Part shown: positions 45,519 through 54,728 of the stretch, in pieces
Layout of the letters: each line of letters begins with the position of its first letter
How positions within the stretch are numbered: position 1 is the first letter of the stretch
Position numbers and translations under genes: made by a program
Notes under the pieces: generated by a model
The model's input: only the letters and a program-made list of their open reading frames with translations
Told to the model about the DNA's origin: nothing
The model's database searches: none
Source: Halegenticoccus tardaugens
Lineage (GTDB): Archaea > Halobacteriota > Halobacteria > Halobacteriales > Haloferacaceae
NCBI RefSeq assembly: GCF_004116405.1
Contig: NZ_SDIC01000006.1
Location: forward strand, 248,001-312,000
Direction: 5' to 3'
Length of the DNA stretch: 64,000 nt

Positions 45519-46706
45519 ATGACCGATCCCTCCCCCGACTCCGCGGACGCCGCACCCGCCCTCTCGCCCGAGGAACTTCACGAGCGGATCGAGGCGGGCG
45601 AACGCGTCGCGCTCCTCGACGTGCGCGACCGAGACGAGTTCGAGGAGTGGCGCATCTCCGGGGAAAGCGTCGAGGCGACGCAGGTCCCGTACAACGAGTT
45701 CGTCGCCGCGCGGGTGACGGGAACCGTCGGCGACCTCGCGGCCGAGTACGACCTCGAATCGCCTGTCGTCGCCGTCTGCGGCCGCGGAGAGGCGAGCGAC
45801 GAGGTCGCCCGCGCCCTCTCCGCAGCCGGAATCGAGGCGACGAACCTCGAAGACGGCATGGAGGGGTGGGCGCGCGTCTACGTCTCCCGCGAGATCCCCC
45901 ACCCGGACGCGACGGTGCTCCAGTACGCCCGCCCGTCGAGCGGCTGTCTCGCGTACCTCGTCGTCAGCGACGGCGAGGCGGCGGTCGTCGACCCGCTCCG
46001 GGCGTTCGCCGATCGGTACGTCGAGGACGCCCGCGACCGCGGTGCCGAACTCCGGTTCGCCGTCGACACGCACGTCCACGCGGACCACGTGAGCGGGCTG
46101 CGCGCGGTCGCCGCCGCGGCGCGCACGTCCGGGATCGATCCGGAGATGGTCACGCCGGCCGGCGCGGAAGAGCGGGGCCTCTCGTTCGAGCTACGGACCG
46201 TCGAGGACGGCGACGAACTCGCCGTCGGCGACGCGACGCTCGCGGCGCTCCACGCGCCGGGGCACACGACCGAGATGACGGCGTTCCGGCTCGGGGACCT
46301 GCTGTTCGCGGGCGACCTCCTGTTTCTCGAAAGCGTCGCCCGCCCCGACCTCGAATCGGGGGACGAGGGCGCGCCCGCGGCCGCCCGGCGGCTCCACCGG
46401 ACGCTCCGCGACCTGCTCTCGTCGCTTCCGGGGGATACCCTCGTCGCGCCCGGACACTACGGCGACGCCGCGGAGCCGGCCGCGGACGGGACGTACACCG
46501 CGACGCTCGACGACCTCCGCGACCGCCTCGCGACGCTGTCGATGGACGAGACAGCGTTCGTCGAGTTCGTCCGCTCCGATCTGCCGCCGCGGCCGGCGAA
46601 CGACGAGGAGATCGTCGAGATCAACCTCGGTCGGCGAGAGACGGACGACGAGGAGGCCTTCGAACTCGAACTCGGCCCGAACAACTGCGCGGCGACGGGC
46701 GGCTGA
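45519..46706 (+). CDS. rhodanese and metallo-beta-lactamase fusion protein
   Basis: 395 residues. N-terminal rhodanese domain with LLDVRDRDEFEEWRISG and the active Cys87 in VAVCGRGEAS; C-terminal metallo-beta-lactamase fold with H-X-H-X-D-H at 184-189 (THVHADHVSG), APGHTTEMTAF, FAGDLLFLESVARPDL and APGHYG. The combination is that of persulfide dioxygenases and related sulfur-transfer enzymes. The order (rhodanese first) is one of the known arrangements. The last residues include a Cys (NNCAATGG). TATA-like CGCTTTTGAG is about 27 nt upstream. Confidence 0.88.
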   Translation: MTDPSPDSADAAPALSPEELHERIEAGERVALLDVRDRDEFEEWRISGESVEATQVPYNEFVAARVTGTVGDLAAEYDLESPVVAVCGRGEASDEVARALSAAGIEATNLEDGMEGWARVYVSREIPHPDATVLQYARPSSGCLAYLVVSDGEAAVVDPLRAFADRYVEDARDRGAELRFAVDTHVHADHVSGLRAVAAAARTSGIDPEMVTPAGAEERGLSFELRTVEDGDELAVGDATLAALHAPGHTTEMTAFRLGDLLFAGDLLFLESVARPDLESGDEGAPAAARRLHRTLRDLLSSLPGDTLVAPGHYGDAAEPAADGTYTATLDDLRDRLATLSMDETAFVEFVRSDLPPRPANDEEIVEINLGRRETDDEEAFELELGPNNCAATGG

Positions 46707-46798
46707 GTCGGCGGCGCGGCCGCGGTCGCCGTTCGACGGCGGTCGCTCGCGGTTTTCGGAATCGACCGGCCCGGTGCGAACCCGGGGCGAGAATCGGC

Positions 46799-47134
46799 TC
46801 AGTCGTCGTCGGCAGCGGCGGCCGCGTCGTTCGTCGCCTCCGCGTCGGCCTCGATGCTCGGCGGGTACTTCCCGCGGTCGAGCTTGAGATCGCTCTGCGG
46901 TCGCGCCATGCAGGTGAGGGCGTACCGCTCCGCCTCCTCGTCGGTCAGGCCGCGCGCGGCCGGCTGTGTCACCTCGCCCTCGACGATCTCCGCCGAGCAG
47001 GCGAGACACATCCCCACGCGGCACGAGTACTCCTGTGCGATTCCCTCCTCGATGCAGGCTTTGAGGATGGTCTGCTTGTCGGAGATCTCGATGGTCTCGC
47101 CCGTGCCGACGAACTCGACGGTGTACTCGGTCAT
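46799..47134 (-). CDS. plant-type 2Fe-2S ferredoxin
   Basis: 111 residues. Cluster ligands are C-X4-C-X2-C in YSCRVGMCLACSAEI and the distal Cys in YALTCMARP. An Ala/Asp-rich acidic tail completes it. Ferredoxins of this size in haloarchaea carry electrons for oxidoreductases; the longer one with an N-terminal insertion serves 2-oxoacid oxidoreductases, so this short one may have a different partner. TATA-like GGATAAAG is about 30 nt upstream of the start at 47134. Confidence 0.92.
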   Translation of the reverse strand: MTEYTVEFVGTGETIEISDKQTILKACIEEGIAQEYSCRVGMCLACSAEIVEGEVTQPAARGLTDEEAERYALTCMARPQSDLKLDRGKYPPSIEADAEATNDAAAAADDD

Positions 47135-47330
47135 ATCACGGAGTACGAATGACCCCGGCAAAACTCTTTATCCCGGTTTGTGTCGTCCGTCTCCCGTCGG
47201 AACGGTCGACGTTTCGGGACGATGCGCGTCCGTCCACCCATCGGTCGCCGCGAAACACCGCTCGGTTGGCAGTATCGGCGCGCTGACGGACGTCTCACTT
47301 TTGTCCATCCGCGTCGTAACCTGTCCCACG

Positions 47331-47489
47331 ATGTCGACCACCGTCGTCCACGCCTGCCCACTCTGCGAGCGCGAGCTCGTGAGCCAAAACCACCTGCGGT
47401 GCCACCTGCACGAACGCCACCGGAAGATCGAGATCATCGACGCGTACCTGAAGACGAATCGACGCCCCCTCGAAGTCGGCGTCGCGTGA
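47331..47489 (+). CDS. small C2H2-like zinc-finger protein
   Basis: 52 residues: ACPLCERELVSQNHLRCHLHERH is a C2H2-type finger (split here: CPLC, then LRCHLHERH), followed by KIEIIDAYLKTNRRPLEVGVA. ATG at 47331 is about 27 nt after TATA-like CACTTTTGTC. Haloarchaea have many such single-finger proteins, some tied to cell-surface phenotypes; this one has no known target. Confidence 0.8.
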   Translation: MSTTVVHACPLCERELVSQNHLRCHLHERHRKIEIIDAYLKTNRRPLEVGVA

Positions 47490-47538
47490 CGGCGCGCGGC
47501 GACCGCTCCTCTTCGGCTCCGACGCCGCTCTCGTCGGT

Positions 47539-48039
47539 TCACGCCACGTCGGTCGACTCGTTCCCTTCCGTTTCGCTCTCACCCGCTCCGCCTTCTTCGG
47601 TTCCGCTTTCCTCCCCGTGGTACCGAACGGTCAGCACGGGGGCGTCTGCGGCCCGGACGACCCGTTCCGTCACGCTGCCGATGAGATACCGGTCCAGCCC
47701 GCTGCGGCCGTGTGTTCCCATGACCACGAGGTCGATCCCCGCCTCGTCCGCGTACGCCAGAATTTCCTCGTAGGGACGACCCTCCGCGACCGTGGTGACG
47801 ACGTCGATTCCGTTCTCCGACGCGGTCGCCTCGATCCCGTCGAGGGTGGCTCTGGCCTCCTCGTCGAGGGCGTTGGCGATGACCCCGGCGTCGGCGGTGA
47901 ATCGCGTGTACACGTCGTTTTGGACGACGAACAGCGCGTGGAGGCGCGCGTCGTATCGCTTCGCGAGGTCGAACGCGTGTTCCAGCGCCGCGTCGGCGGG
48001 CGGGCTTCCGTCCGTCGGCAGCAGTATCTCCGTGTACAT
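47539..48039 (-). CDS. universal stress protein (UspA family)
   Basis: 166 residues. EILLPTDGSPPADAALEHA at the start and VMGTHGRSGLDRYLIGSVTERVVR at the end of the core, the ATP-binding G-2X-G-9X-G(S/T) motif. A 25-residue acidic tail follows the last strand (TVRYHGEES). It lies convergent with no gene; the preceding small zinc-finger gene faces it. Confidence 0.93.
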   Translation of the reverse strand: MYTEILLPTDGSPPADAALEHAFDLAKRYDARLHALFVVQNDVYTRFTADAGVIANALDEEARATLDGIEATASENGIDVVTTVAEGRPYEEILAYADEAGIDLVVMGTHGRSGLDRYLIGSVTERVVRAADAPVLTVRYHGEESGTEEGGAGESETEGNESTDVA

Positions 48040-48185
48040 CCCGTCTTCGCTGTACGCGCTCGGGGAAGGTGAATCCACGCACCGAAGTCGTCACTGCGCG
48101 CACCGAATCGTCGCTGACGGGGTCGCTCGCCCGCCCCGTTTCGCGAAACCGAAAGGCTTTGCCGGGGGACTCTACATGGGGGGAC

Positions 48186-49820
48186 ATGTCCCGCTTCGAC
48201 GACCCGGATCGCCGCCCCGACCGGGTCATCCTCTCCGTCTGTGCGCTCGCCGCCGTCGCGCTCGCGGCCCGCCTCGTCGGCCTCGGCGCGCGCCCGTTTC
48301 ACTGGGACGAGGGGCGCGTCGGTTACTGGACCCTCCGGTACGCGGCGACCGGCGCGTTCGAGTACCGCCCCGTCGCGGGCGGCCCGTTCCTCCCGATCGT
48401 GAACAACCACGTGTTCGGGCTCCTCGGCGCGTCGGACTTCTCCGCGCGGCTCGTCGTGGCCCTCCTCGGCGGACTGTTCCCGCTCGTCGCGCTCCTGTTT
48501 CGCGGTCGCCTCCGGGACGACGAGACGGTCGTCCTCGCCGCCTTTCTCGCCGCCAACCCGCTGTTGCTCTACTACTCGCGCGCCGCTCGCGGGGACCTGC
48601 CGCTCGCCGTCTTCGGGTTGCTCGCGGTCGGCTGCGCGGTCCGCGCGATCGACGCCGACGACCGGCGCTACCTCTACGGCGGGGCGATCGCACTGGGGCT
48701 CGCGCTCGCCACCTCGGGGTTCGTCGTCGCCTACCTCGCGTGCTGGACCGTCGCGGCCCTGCTGGTGTTCGATCACGCTCGGCTGCGCGGCGACGGCCCG
48801 GCGGTCGCGCTCTCGCGGCTCGACCGCTACGCCCGCGCCCTCCGCGCCCGCGCGACGCCGCTGGCCCGCGCGTTCCTCCTGACCGTCGCCGTGTTCGTGT
48901 TCTTCTACGCGCCTCGCTCGCGCGAGGCGAACGCGCCGGACCTGTGGAACCCGCTCACCCTCCCCGCGGTGCTCGACGCCGCGCTCGTCGGGAGCGTCCG
49001 GACGTTCTACGGCGTCCGCGTCGAGTACCGCGTCGACCACGACTTTCTCACCTACGTCTTCGACTTTCTCGGCTTTCTCGCCGTCGGCGCGCTGGCGCTC
49101 TCGGCGTTCGCGGTCGTCGGCGTCCTCGTCGAGCGCTACGGCCGCCGGAGCCGACCGCTCGTCGCCTTCGCGACCTACTGGGGCGCCGCGGCCCTGCTCG
49201 TCTTCCCAGTCGTCACCGAGGTGAGCGCGCCGTGGGTCGCCGTCCACGCGGTCGCGCCGCTCGCCGTCCCCGCGGCCGTCGGCGGGGCGGTCCTCCTCCG
49301 CTTCGGCGCGAGCGCCGTCCGCCGCGAGAGCGCCGCAAACGCCGGCGTCGCGTCGCTCTTTCTGATCGCCGCGGTCGCCCAGACCGGCGCGGTCGTCTCC
49401 GCCGACGTGTACGGTCCCCAGGGGTCGGACACCTCCCTCTCACACTACGCTCAACCGGCGGACGACCTGCGCCCGCTCGTCGACAACGCCTCGGCGGCGA
49501 TGGCGGGCAACGAGGGCGTCGACGTGCTCTACGTCGGCGAGTCGTTCTACACCTCCGACGAACCCGGAAACGACGAGCCGCCGGTCGGGGACGAGTGGGG
49601 CGAGCGCCTCCCGCTGCCGTGGTACTTCGAACGAATGGACGCGGAGACGTCGAGCGTCCAGCGTCCCGAGGACGTCGCGAACGACGCCGAGTTCCCGCCG
49701 GTCGTCGTCGCCGAGCCGAGCCACCGCGAGGAACTCGAACCGCGGCTCGACGGCTACGAGGTCGCGGAGTACAGGCTCGGGCTGTGGAACCGGACGGTCG
49801 TCGTGTTCACGCGGGCGTAG
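48186..49820 (+). CDS. Agl23-like membrane protein (flippase-activity-associated, GT39-like)
   Basis: 544 residues from the ATG at 48186, about 29 nt after TATA-like AAAGGCTTTG. About ten membrane segments, with HWDEGRVGYWTLRYAATG in an early loop, the place where family 39 glycosyltransferases have acidic catalytic residues, and an external C-terminal domain. The pattern matches the TIGR03663 family, named flippase-activity-associated protein Agl23. It probably takes part in dolichol-linked N-glycan assembly, although it lies 30 kb from the aglB region. Confidence 0.82.
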   Translation: MSRFDDPDRRPDRVILSVCALAAVALAARLVGLGARPFHWDEGRVGYWTLRYAATGAFEYRPVAGGPFLPIVNNHVFGLLGASDFSARLVVALLGGLFPLVALLFRGRLRDDETVVLAAFLAANPLLLYYSRAARGDLPLAVFGLLAVGCAVRAIDADDRRYLYGGAIALGLALATSGFVVAYLACWTVAALLVFDHARLRGDGPAVALSRLDRYARALRARATPLARAFLLTVAVFVFFYAPRSREANAPDLWNPLTLPAVLDAALVGSVRTFYGVRVEYRVDHDFLTYVFDFLGFLAVGALALSAFAVVGVLVERYGRRSRPLVAFATYWGAAALLVFPVVTEVSAPWVAVHAVAPLAVPAAVGGAVLLRFGASAVRRESAANAGVASLFLIAAVAQTGAVVSADVYGPQGSDTSLSHYAQPADDLRPLVDNASAAMAGNEGVDVLYVGESFYTSDEPGNDEPPVGDEWGERLPLPWYFERMDAETSSVQRPEDVANDAEFPPVVVAEPSHREELEPRLDGYEVAEYRLGLWNRTVVVFTRA

Positions 49821-49845
49821 AAGTGTTCGGTTTCGGCCGACGCTT

Positions 49846-50799
49846 CTACCGAAAGCCCATCGCTTCGATCTGTTCTTGATACCTGTTTCGGATCGTGACC
49901 TCGGTCACCTGCGCGACGTCGGCGACCTCGCGCTGGGTCTTCTTCTCGTTACAGAGCAGCGACGCCGCGTAGATCGCCGCCGCCGCAAACCCCGTCGGCG
50001 ACTTCCCAGACAGCAACCCCTGCTCGGCCGACACGTCGATGATCTCCGTGGCTTTCGCCTGCACTTCCTCGCTCAGGTCGAGCGCCGAGGCGAAGCGCGG
50101 GACGAACTGCTTGGGGTCGACGGGCTTGAGTTCGAGGCCGAGTTCCTGGGAGATGTAGCGGTAGGTCCGCCCGATCTCCTTCTGCGGAACGCGCGAGACC
50201 TCGGCGACCTCGTCGAGGCTGCGGGGGATGCCCTCCTGCCGGCAGGCGGCGTAGAGCGCGCTCGTGGCGACGCCCTCGATCGAGCGCCCGCGGATCAGGT
50301 CCTCGCTCAGCGCCCGGCGGTAGATCACCGACGCGACCTCCCGAACGGAGCGAGGGACGCCCAGCGCGCTGGCCATGCGGTCGATCTCCGAAAGCGCGAA
50401 CTGGAGGTTGCGCTCGCCGGCGTCCTTCGTGCGGATGCGCTCCTGCCACTTGCGCAGCCGGTGCATCTGGCTGCGCTTTTCCGACGAGAGCGATCGACCG
50501 TACGCGTCCTTGTCCTTCCAGTCGATCGTCGTCGTCAACCCACGATCGTGCATCGTCTCCGTGATCGGCGCGCCGACGCGCGACTTGCTCTGTCGCTCCG
50601 AGTGGTTGAACGCGCGCCACTCGGGCCCCCGATCGATGGACTGCTCGTCGATGACCAGACCGCAGTCGTCGCAGACGAGTTCCCCCTGGTTCGCGTCCGT
50701 AACGATCTCCGCCGAGCCGCACTCCGGGCATTGTACGGTTTCGTCCGACTCCTGTTCGGTTTCGTGCGCTCGCTGACGCTGACGGGTGGGACGCTCCAT
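49846..50799 (-). CDS. tfb: transcription initiation factor TFB
   Basis: Recruits RNA polymerase to TBP-bound promoters. 317 residues from the ATG at 50799, 27 nt after a TATA-like TTTAAATT on the reverse strand. N-terminal zinc ribbon CPECG...CDDCG, B-finger region [16 protein letters not shown], and two cyclin-fold repeats ([16 protein letters not shown] and [16 protein letters not shown]), ending with a helix-turn-helix [17 protein letters not shown]. Haloarchaea have several TFBs; I cannot say which this is. Confidence 0.96.
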   Translation of the reverse strand: MERPTRQRQRAHETEQESDETVQCPECGSAEIVTDANQGELVCDDCGLVIDEQSIDRGPEWRAFNHSERQSKSRVGAPITETMHDRGLTTTIDWKDKDAYGRSLSSEKRSQMHRLRKWQERIRTKDAGERNLQFALSEIDRMASALGVPRSVREVASVIYRRALSEDLIRGRSIEGVATSALYAACRQEGIPRSLDEVAEVSRVPQKEIGRTYRYISQELGLELKPVDPKQFVPRFASALDLSEEVQAKATEIIDVSAEQGLLSGKSPTGFAAAAIYAASLLCNEKKTQREVADVAQVTEVTIRNRYQEQIEAMGFR

Positions 50800-50822
50800 T
50801 ATAAGGTTTGTGGGCAAGAGTG

Positions 50823-50830
50823 AATTTAAA
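50823..50830 (-). promoter_or_regulatory. TATA-like element for tfb
   Basis: TTTAAATT on the reverse strand, centred 27 nt before the ATG at 50799. Confidence 0.6.
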
Positions 50831-51079
50831 CCTTTGTACTGTTCGCTTCTTGAACACGTGTCTGCGCCCTCAGGACGCGGATGCGTCTCGCGCAGCGGTA
50901 CGGTTATTATCTTGGAGTCGTCCTACTTTAAGAACCGCACGGATACGTCACCGCCGGACGGTCGGGTGGCGCGCCGTCGACGAACGGTCGTGTTCACCGT
51001 CGGTCGCGAACCCGACGCCCGAACCACCGCCCCCGATTACGCGCCGGGGAGAATTACTACTGCGCATCTGCAAAGATTT

Positions 51080-51087
51080 TTGTATAA
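51080..51087 (+). promoter_or_regulatory. TATA-like element for the gene at 51110
   Basis: TTGTATAA is centred 27 nt before the ATG at 51110. The rest of the 292-bp divergent region to tfb holds nothing else I recognise. Confidence 0.55.
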
Positions 51088-51109
51088 CCGCAGAATATGC
51101 AACGGTGAG

Positions 51110-51523
51110 ATGAGCACGTCACACTCGCCGAGCGTGGAACAGGCGGTCGAGGCGTGTCGCCCGTCGGACGTCACCCCCGTCCGGATCGCGGGCGACGCGC
51201 TCGAATCCCTCGCACCTTCGCACCTCCGGGATCTGAAGGCGGAACTCGCGGCGGAGAGATACCAGCCCGCGACGTTCGCGGTCGCGGGCTGTTTCAGCGA
51301 GGACTGTTCGCTCGCGACGCAGGCCGAGGTGGATCGGCTTCGGGGGCACGTCCGGGCCGCCGCCTTCCTCGGCGCGAGCCGGTTCGAACTCGCCGTCGAC
51401 GAGGTGGAGGACGCGGAGAAGGTTCGACCGGCCCTCGACGCGCTCGCCGAGCGGGCGCGCCGCGAAGGGGTTCACCTCGCGCTCGTCGGCGACGCGGACC
51501 TCTCCATCCGGACGACGGGCTGA
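51110..51523 (+). CDS. haloarchaeal protein of unknown function, translationally coupled to a METTL5-like methylase
   Basis: 137 residues. VTPVRIAGDALESLAPSHLR, FAVAGCFSEDCSLATQAEV, AAAFLGASRFELAVDEVE and VHLALVGDADL alternate strands and helices, a little like half of a TIM barrel of sugar isomerase/endonuclease IV type. No catalytic residues are clear. Its stop overlaps the start of the methyltransferase gene (TGATG), so a partnership is likely. Confidence 0.68.
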   Translation: MSTSHSPSVEQAVEACRPSDVTPVRIAGDALESLAPSHLRDLKAELAAERYQPATFAVAGCFSEDCSLATQAEVDRLRGHVRAAAFLGASRFELAVDEVEDAEKVRPALDALAERARREGVHLALVGDADLSIRTTG

Positions 51524-52155
51524 TGGCGACGAAGCGCGCCCTCGAAGGCCAGCTCGCCGTCGTCGCCGGATTCGAGAACCCGAGCGTCGCGCTCGAACAG
51601 TATCCGACTCCGCCGGATCTCGCGGCGCACGTCGTCCACGTCGCGGACCTCCAAGGCGACGTCGAGGGACGGACCGTGGTCGATCTCGGGACGGGGACGG
51701 GGATGCTCGCGCTCGGCGCGGCGCTGCGCGGCCCGGCCCGGGTGGTGGGCCTCGAACTCGATCCGTCGGCGCTCCGGACCGCTCGGGAGAACCAGCGACG
51801 CGTCGGCACGACCACGCCGATCCACTGGGTCGTCGGCGACGCCGCGCGCGCGCCCCTGTGTCTGTGTCCGACCGAACCGACCACGGTCGTGATGAACCCG
51901 CCGTTCGGCGCGCAGGACGGCGCCAGCGGGGCCGACCGGCCGTTTCTCGCGACCGCGGCGTCGATGGCGGACGTCTCCTACTCGGTGCACAACGCCGGGA
52001 GCGAGGCGTTCGTCGAGGCGTTCGCGGCCGACAACGGCGGCGAGGTGACCCACGCCTTTCGCGCGACCTTCGAACTCGACAGGCAGTTCGACTTCCACGA
52101 GGCGGACAGGGCGGAGATCGAGACCGAGGTGTTCCGGATCGAGTGGACCGGCTAG
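51523..52155 (+). CDS. METTL5-like RNA adenine N6-methyltransferase
   Basis: 210 residues. SAM-binding VVDLGTGTGMLALGAAL and the catalytic NPPF motif at 125-128 in VVMNPPFGAQDGASGADR are as in METTL5, which modifies an adenosine of small-subunit rRNA in eukaryotes and archaea. The N-terminus LEQYPTPPDLAAHVV is also characteristic. The RNA target is inferred. Coupled to the upstream gene by TGATG. Confidence 0.87.
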   Translation: MATKRALEGQLAVVAGFENPSVALEQYPTPPDLAAHVVHVADLQGDVEGRTVVDLGTGTGMLALGAALRGPARVVGLELDPSALRTARENQRRVGTTTPIHWVVGDAARAPLCLCPTEPTTVVMNPPFGAQDGASGADRPFLATAASMADVSYSVHNAGSEAFVEAFAADNGGEVTHAFRATFELDRQFDFHEADRAEIETEVFRIEWTG

Positions 52156-52156
52156 C

Positions 52157-53845
52157 TCACCGGTACCGCTCCTTCGTCGCGATCCGCACCCGCGTGTCGT
52201 CCGCCCTCGCGAACAGCCTCTCCCCGTCGCGCACGAACTCCACGCCGTCTATCGTCACTCGCTCGTCCGCACCCGGGACCGGGCCGGACGCAGCGCCCTC
52301 CCCGTCGTAAACCACGATCGAGAACCCGCCGCGGTCGGCGACGAGCGAGACGTTCCGACCCTCGACGACCGGTTCGGCGACCGACGGGGGCGACGCGTAC
52401 GCCGGTTTCCGCTCGCCGTCGACGGCGAGCGACACGCGGTACACCGGGTCGGCCCCGACCGGCTTCCACCCCTCCCGACTCGCGACGACCGTCTCGCGCC
52501 AGCCGACGCCGCCCACGTGGACGCTCGCGTTTCCGTCGGTTGCGAGGCGCGACTCGGGAACGGCCGTCATCCACACGTTTCGCTCCCCGCTCCGGACGAT
52601 GACCCCGGACGTGTTCACGCTCGTCGTCTCGCCGAACGCCTCCACGTCTATCACCGCGACCATCCCGTCGGAGACGTTCTCGGCGTACGTCACCTCGTAG
52701 TCGCGGACCGTCACGCTCTCGCCGGGGAGCTCGCCGTCGTCCGCGGCGAAGAGCAGGTTCACGCCGACGCCCGGTCCCGCGACGACCGCCGCGAAGAAAA
52801 CCAGCAGCGCGAGCGCGAGTTCGCGACCGCTCATCGAGGCGACGTAGCCGCGAACGGTGTCGCGACCGGACGCCCCCGCGTCCGCGACGCGCGCGAGCGG
52901 TCTCCGATCGGGGGCCGTCGCGGCCGCCGTCAAAAGCGTCGCCAGGAACACCACGAGAACGAATCCCACGGCGCGGTAGAGCACGTACGTCCCGTTTCCG
53001 CGGAACCAGTAGACGGCCCACATCGATTGCGCCACCGCGAAGAGCAACAGCCCCGTCCACAGTCGGAGCGCCGACGGGAGATCGTCGCCGCGCCGGCGCG
53101 CCAGCCAGAGCGCGGCGAGCGCCCCGAGGAGGAATCCGAGCAGGTGCCCCTGCACGGCGATGTCCGCGAACCACGGGACGGAGAAGGTGGTCCGGCTCGT
53201 CGCGGTCGAGACCGGGTGGAGGAGCGCGTCGTACGCGAGCTGGAGGACGCGCGTGGCGGCGAGCGCGAGCACGGTGGCGAACGGGTAGTACACGAGGGCG
53301 AACCCGGCGAACGCGAAGACGACGCCCGAGAAACCGATGACCGGACCGAGGCTGAGCGCGGCCGTCAGGAGCCCGCCCGCGACCACGCAGAGCGGGAACA
53401 GGACGAACGCCCGGGCGTACGGGTTCGTCCGCCAGGACCCGAACGAAGCCGACCCGCGAGCGTGAGGAAAGTGTCCCCACGCGTACTCGACGAGGGGTGC
53501 GAGCGTCAGCGTCGCGACGAGGTTGCCGGTGAGGTGTCCGGGTCCGGAGTGAGAAAAGGCCGCGGCGAGCACGCCGAGCGGGTAGGAGTACGACCACGCG
53601 GCGAAGGGGATCGTGACGGGCGCGTTCCACCGATCCCAGCCGCCCTGAACGAAGAGGTAGACGGCGAGCACGAACAGCGCGGACGCGACGGTTCCCCACG
53701 GGACGCCGGCGACGAACCGACCGCGGAGCGCGGCGGTTCGGCGGTCGAACCGGCCGTCGAGGAGGCGGACGACCGCGAGCGCGGCGACGAGCGCGAGGAC
53801 GACCGCGAGCGCCTGGAGGGAACGCGACCCGAGAGCCGGTGCCAT
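52157..53845 (-). CDS. rhomboid-family intramembrane serine protease with external C-terminal domain
   Basis: 562 residues. GFSG at 171-174 supplies the nucleophile Ser173, QGHLLG the catalytic His234, and GHLTGN (103-108) the conserved second-helix motif; SYSYPLGVLAAAFSHSGPGH precedes it. About nine membrane segments end near residue 370, followed by a 190-residue beta-rich domain (YEVTYAENVSDGMVAVI and VTIDGVEFVRDGERL) with several N-glycosylation sequons, so probably extracellular. Two base pairs separate its end from the methyltransferase gene, convergent. Confidence 0.88.
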   Translation of the reverse strand: MAPALGSRSLQALAVVLALVAALAVVRLLDGRFDRRTAALRGRFVAGVPWGTVASALFVLAVYLFVQGGWDRWNAPVTIPFAAWSYSYPLGVLAAAFSHSGPGHLTGNLVATLTLAPLVEYAWGHFPHARGSASFGSWRTNPYARAFVLFPLCVVAGGLLTAALSLGPVIGFSGVVFAFAGFALVYYPFATVLALAATRVLQLAYDALLHPVSTATSRTTFSVPWFADIAVQGHLLGFLLGALAALWLARRRGDDLPSALRLWTGLLLFAVAQSMWAVYWFRGNGTYVLYRAVGFVLVVFLATLLTAAATAPDRRPLARVADAGASGRDTVRGYVASMSGRELALALLVFFAAVVAGPGVGVNLLFAADDGELPGESVTVRDYEVTYAENVSDGMVAVIDVEAFGETTSVNTSGVIVRSGERNVWMTAVPESRLATDGNASVHVGGVGWRETVVASREGWKPVGADPVYRVSLAVDGERKPAYASPPSVAEPVVEGRNVSLVADRGGFSIVVYDGEGAASGPVPGADERVTIDGVEFVRDGERLFARADDTRVRIATKERYR

Positions 53846-53946
53846 AGCTCACAGAATCCGTCGTCCGGCCTTGAATCCGCTGGTTCGAGGCCGACGCGGT
53901 CACCCGCTGGCGTCCGCTCGCGGCCGAGACGCCGGTCGACCGCGGA

Positions 53947-54225
53947 TTACAGGTTCGACTCGGCGTCCTTGGCGAGTTCTTCCATCCGCTTGCCGACGCG
54001 GCCGGCGCTGGAGAACTCGTCGTCGCTCATCCCGGTGGCGAGCGCGTTACCGAGGACGAACACGGCGTGTTTGTGCTCGCTCTTCGATTTGTGCACGTGC
54101 GATGGGTCGACGCCGAGCTGCTCGTACGGCTCGAACAGCGCGTCGTCGACGTTCTCGCGGGCCCGGAAGTGCTCCATGATGATGACCATCTGCTCGTGGA
54201 GTTCGAGGAGTTCGTCTTTGTGCAT
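53947..54225 (-). CDS. UPF0058 family protein
   Basis: 92 residues: MHKDELLELHEQMVIIMEHF, ALFEPYEQLGVDPSHVHKSK, SEHKHAVFVLGNALATGM. Highly charged, helical; the family is common in euryarchaea and of unknown function. CCTTAAAAC is a TATA-like element about 28 nt upstream. Confidence 0.93.
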   Translation of the reverse strand: MHKDELLELHEQMVIIMEHFRARENVDDALFEPYEQLGVDPSHVHKSKSEHKHAVFVLGNALATGMSDDEFSSAGRVGKRMEELAKDAESNL

Positions 54226-54318
54226 GTCCGTGGGTACGCGCGTTTCGGTTTTAAGGATTGTTACGTTGGCGGTTCGGGTTCCCCCGGGCGGCGGTAGAGC
54301 GTGTGCGGGGACGCCGAC

Positions 54319-54528
54319 TCAGAAGACGTACTCGTCTTCGTGGCCCATCATTCCGTCGTCCTCGAAGCCCGGTTCGTCGTCCATCGGACCGCTCGTCTTG
54401 TACGCTTTCAAGCCCGTCGCGAGCAGGTCTTCGACCGCCTCTTCGCGGTTGACGAACTCGCCCTGCTCGACGAGCTGGGCGATCTGCATCTCCAGATGTT
54501 CGGGGATGTTGATCTCGACTTTAGGCAT
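54319..54528 (-). CDS. ribbon-helix-helix DNA-binding protein
   Basis: 69 residues: MPKVEINIPEHLEMQIAQLV and FVNREEAVEDLLATGLKAYK are the strand and two helices of a ribbon-helix-helix (CopG-like) domain; the tail is acidic and Met-rich (DEPGFEDDGMMGHEDEYVF). I recall this as a haloarchaeal family such as DUF7120. GTTTAAATAG lies about 30 nt upstream on the reverse strand. Target unknown. Confidence 0.87.
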   Translation of the reverse strand: MPKVEINIPEHLEMQIAQLVEQGEFVNREEAVEDLLATGLKAYKTSGPMDDEPGFEDDGMMGHEDEYVF

Positions 54529-54728
54529 CTGAACGTGCGGGGCTTTGAAGAGGGTCTATTTAAACTTGGCGGGGTGGAGGCCGCTTCGACCAATCGTACT
54601 ACGCGTATTTTGAAATGTATTTCACTGATATCTAAGAACAACTCCGATTTTTGCAACACGTTTGATGAAAAGCGGTATCGAGCGGACCGAGTCGGTAACC
54701 ATACGTGAGCGACGCTCGAATCGCCGGT

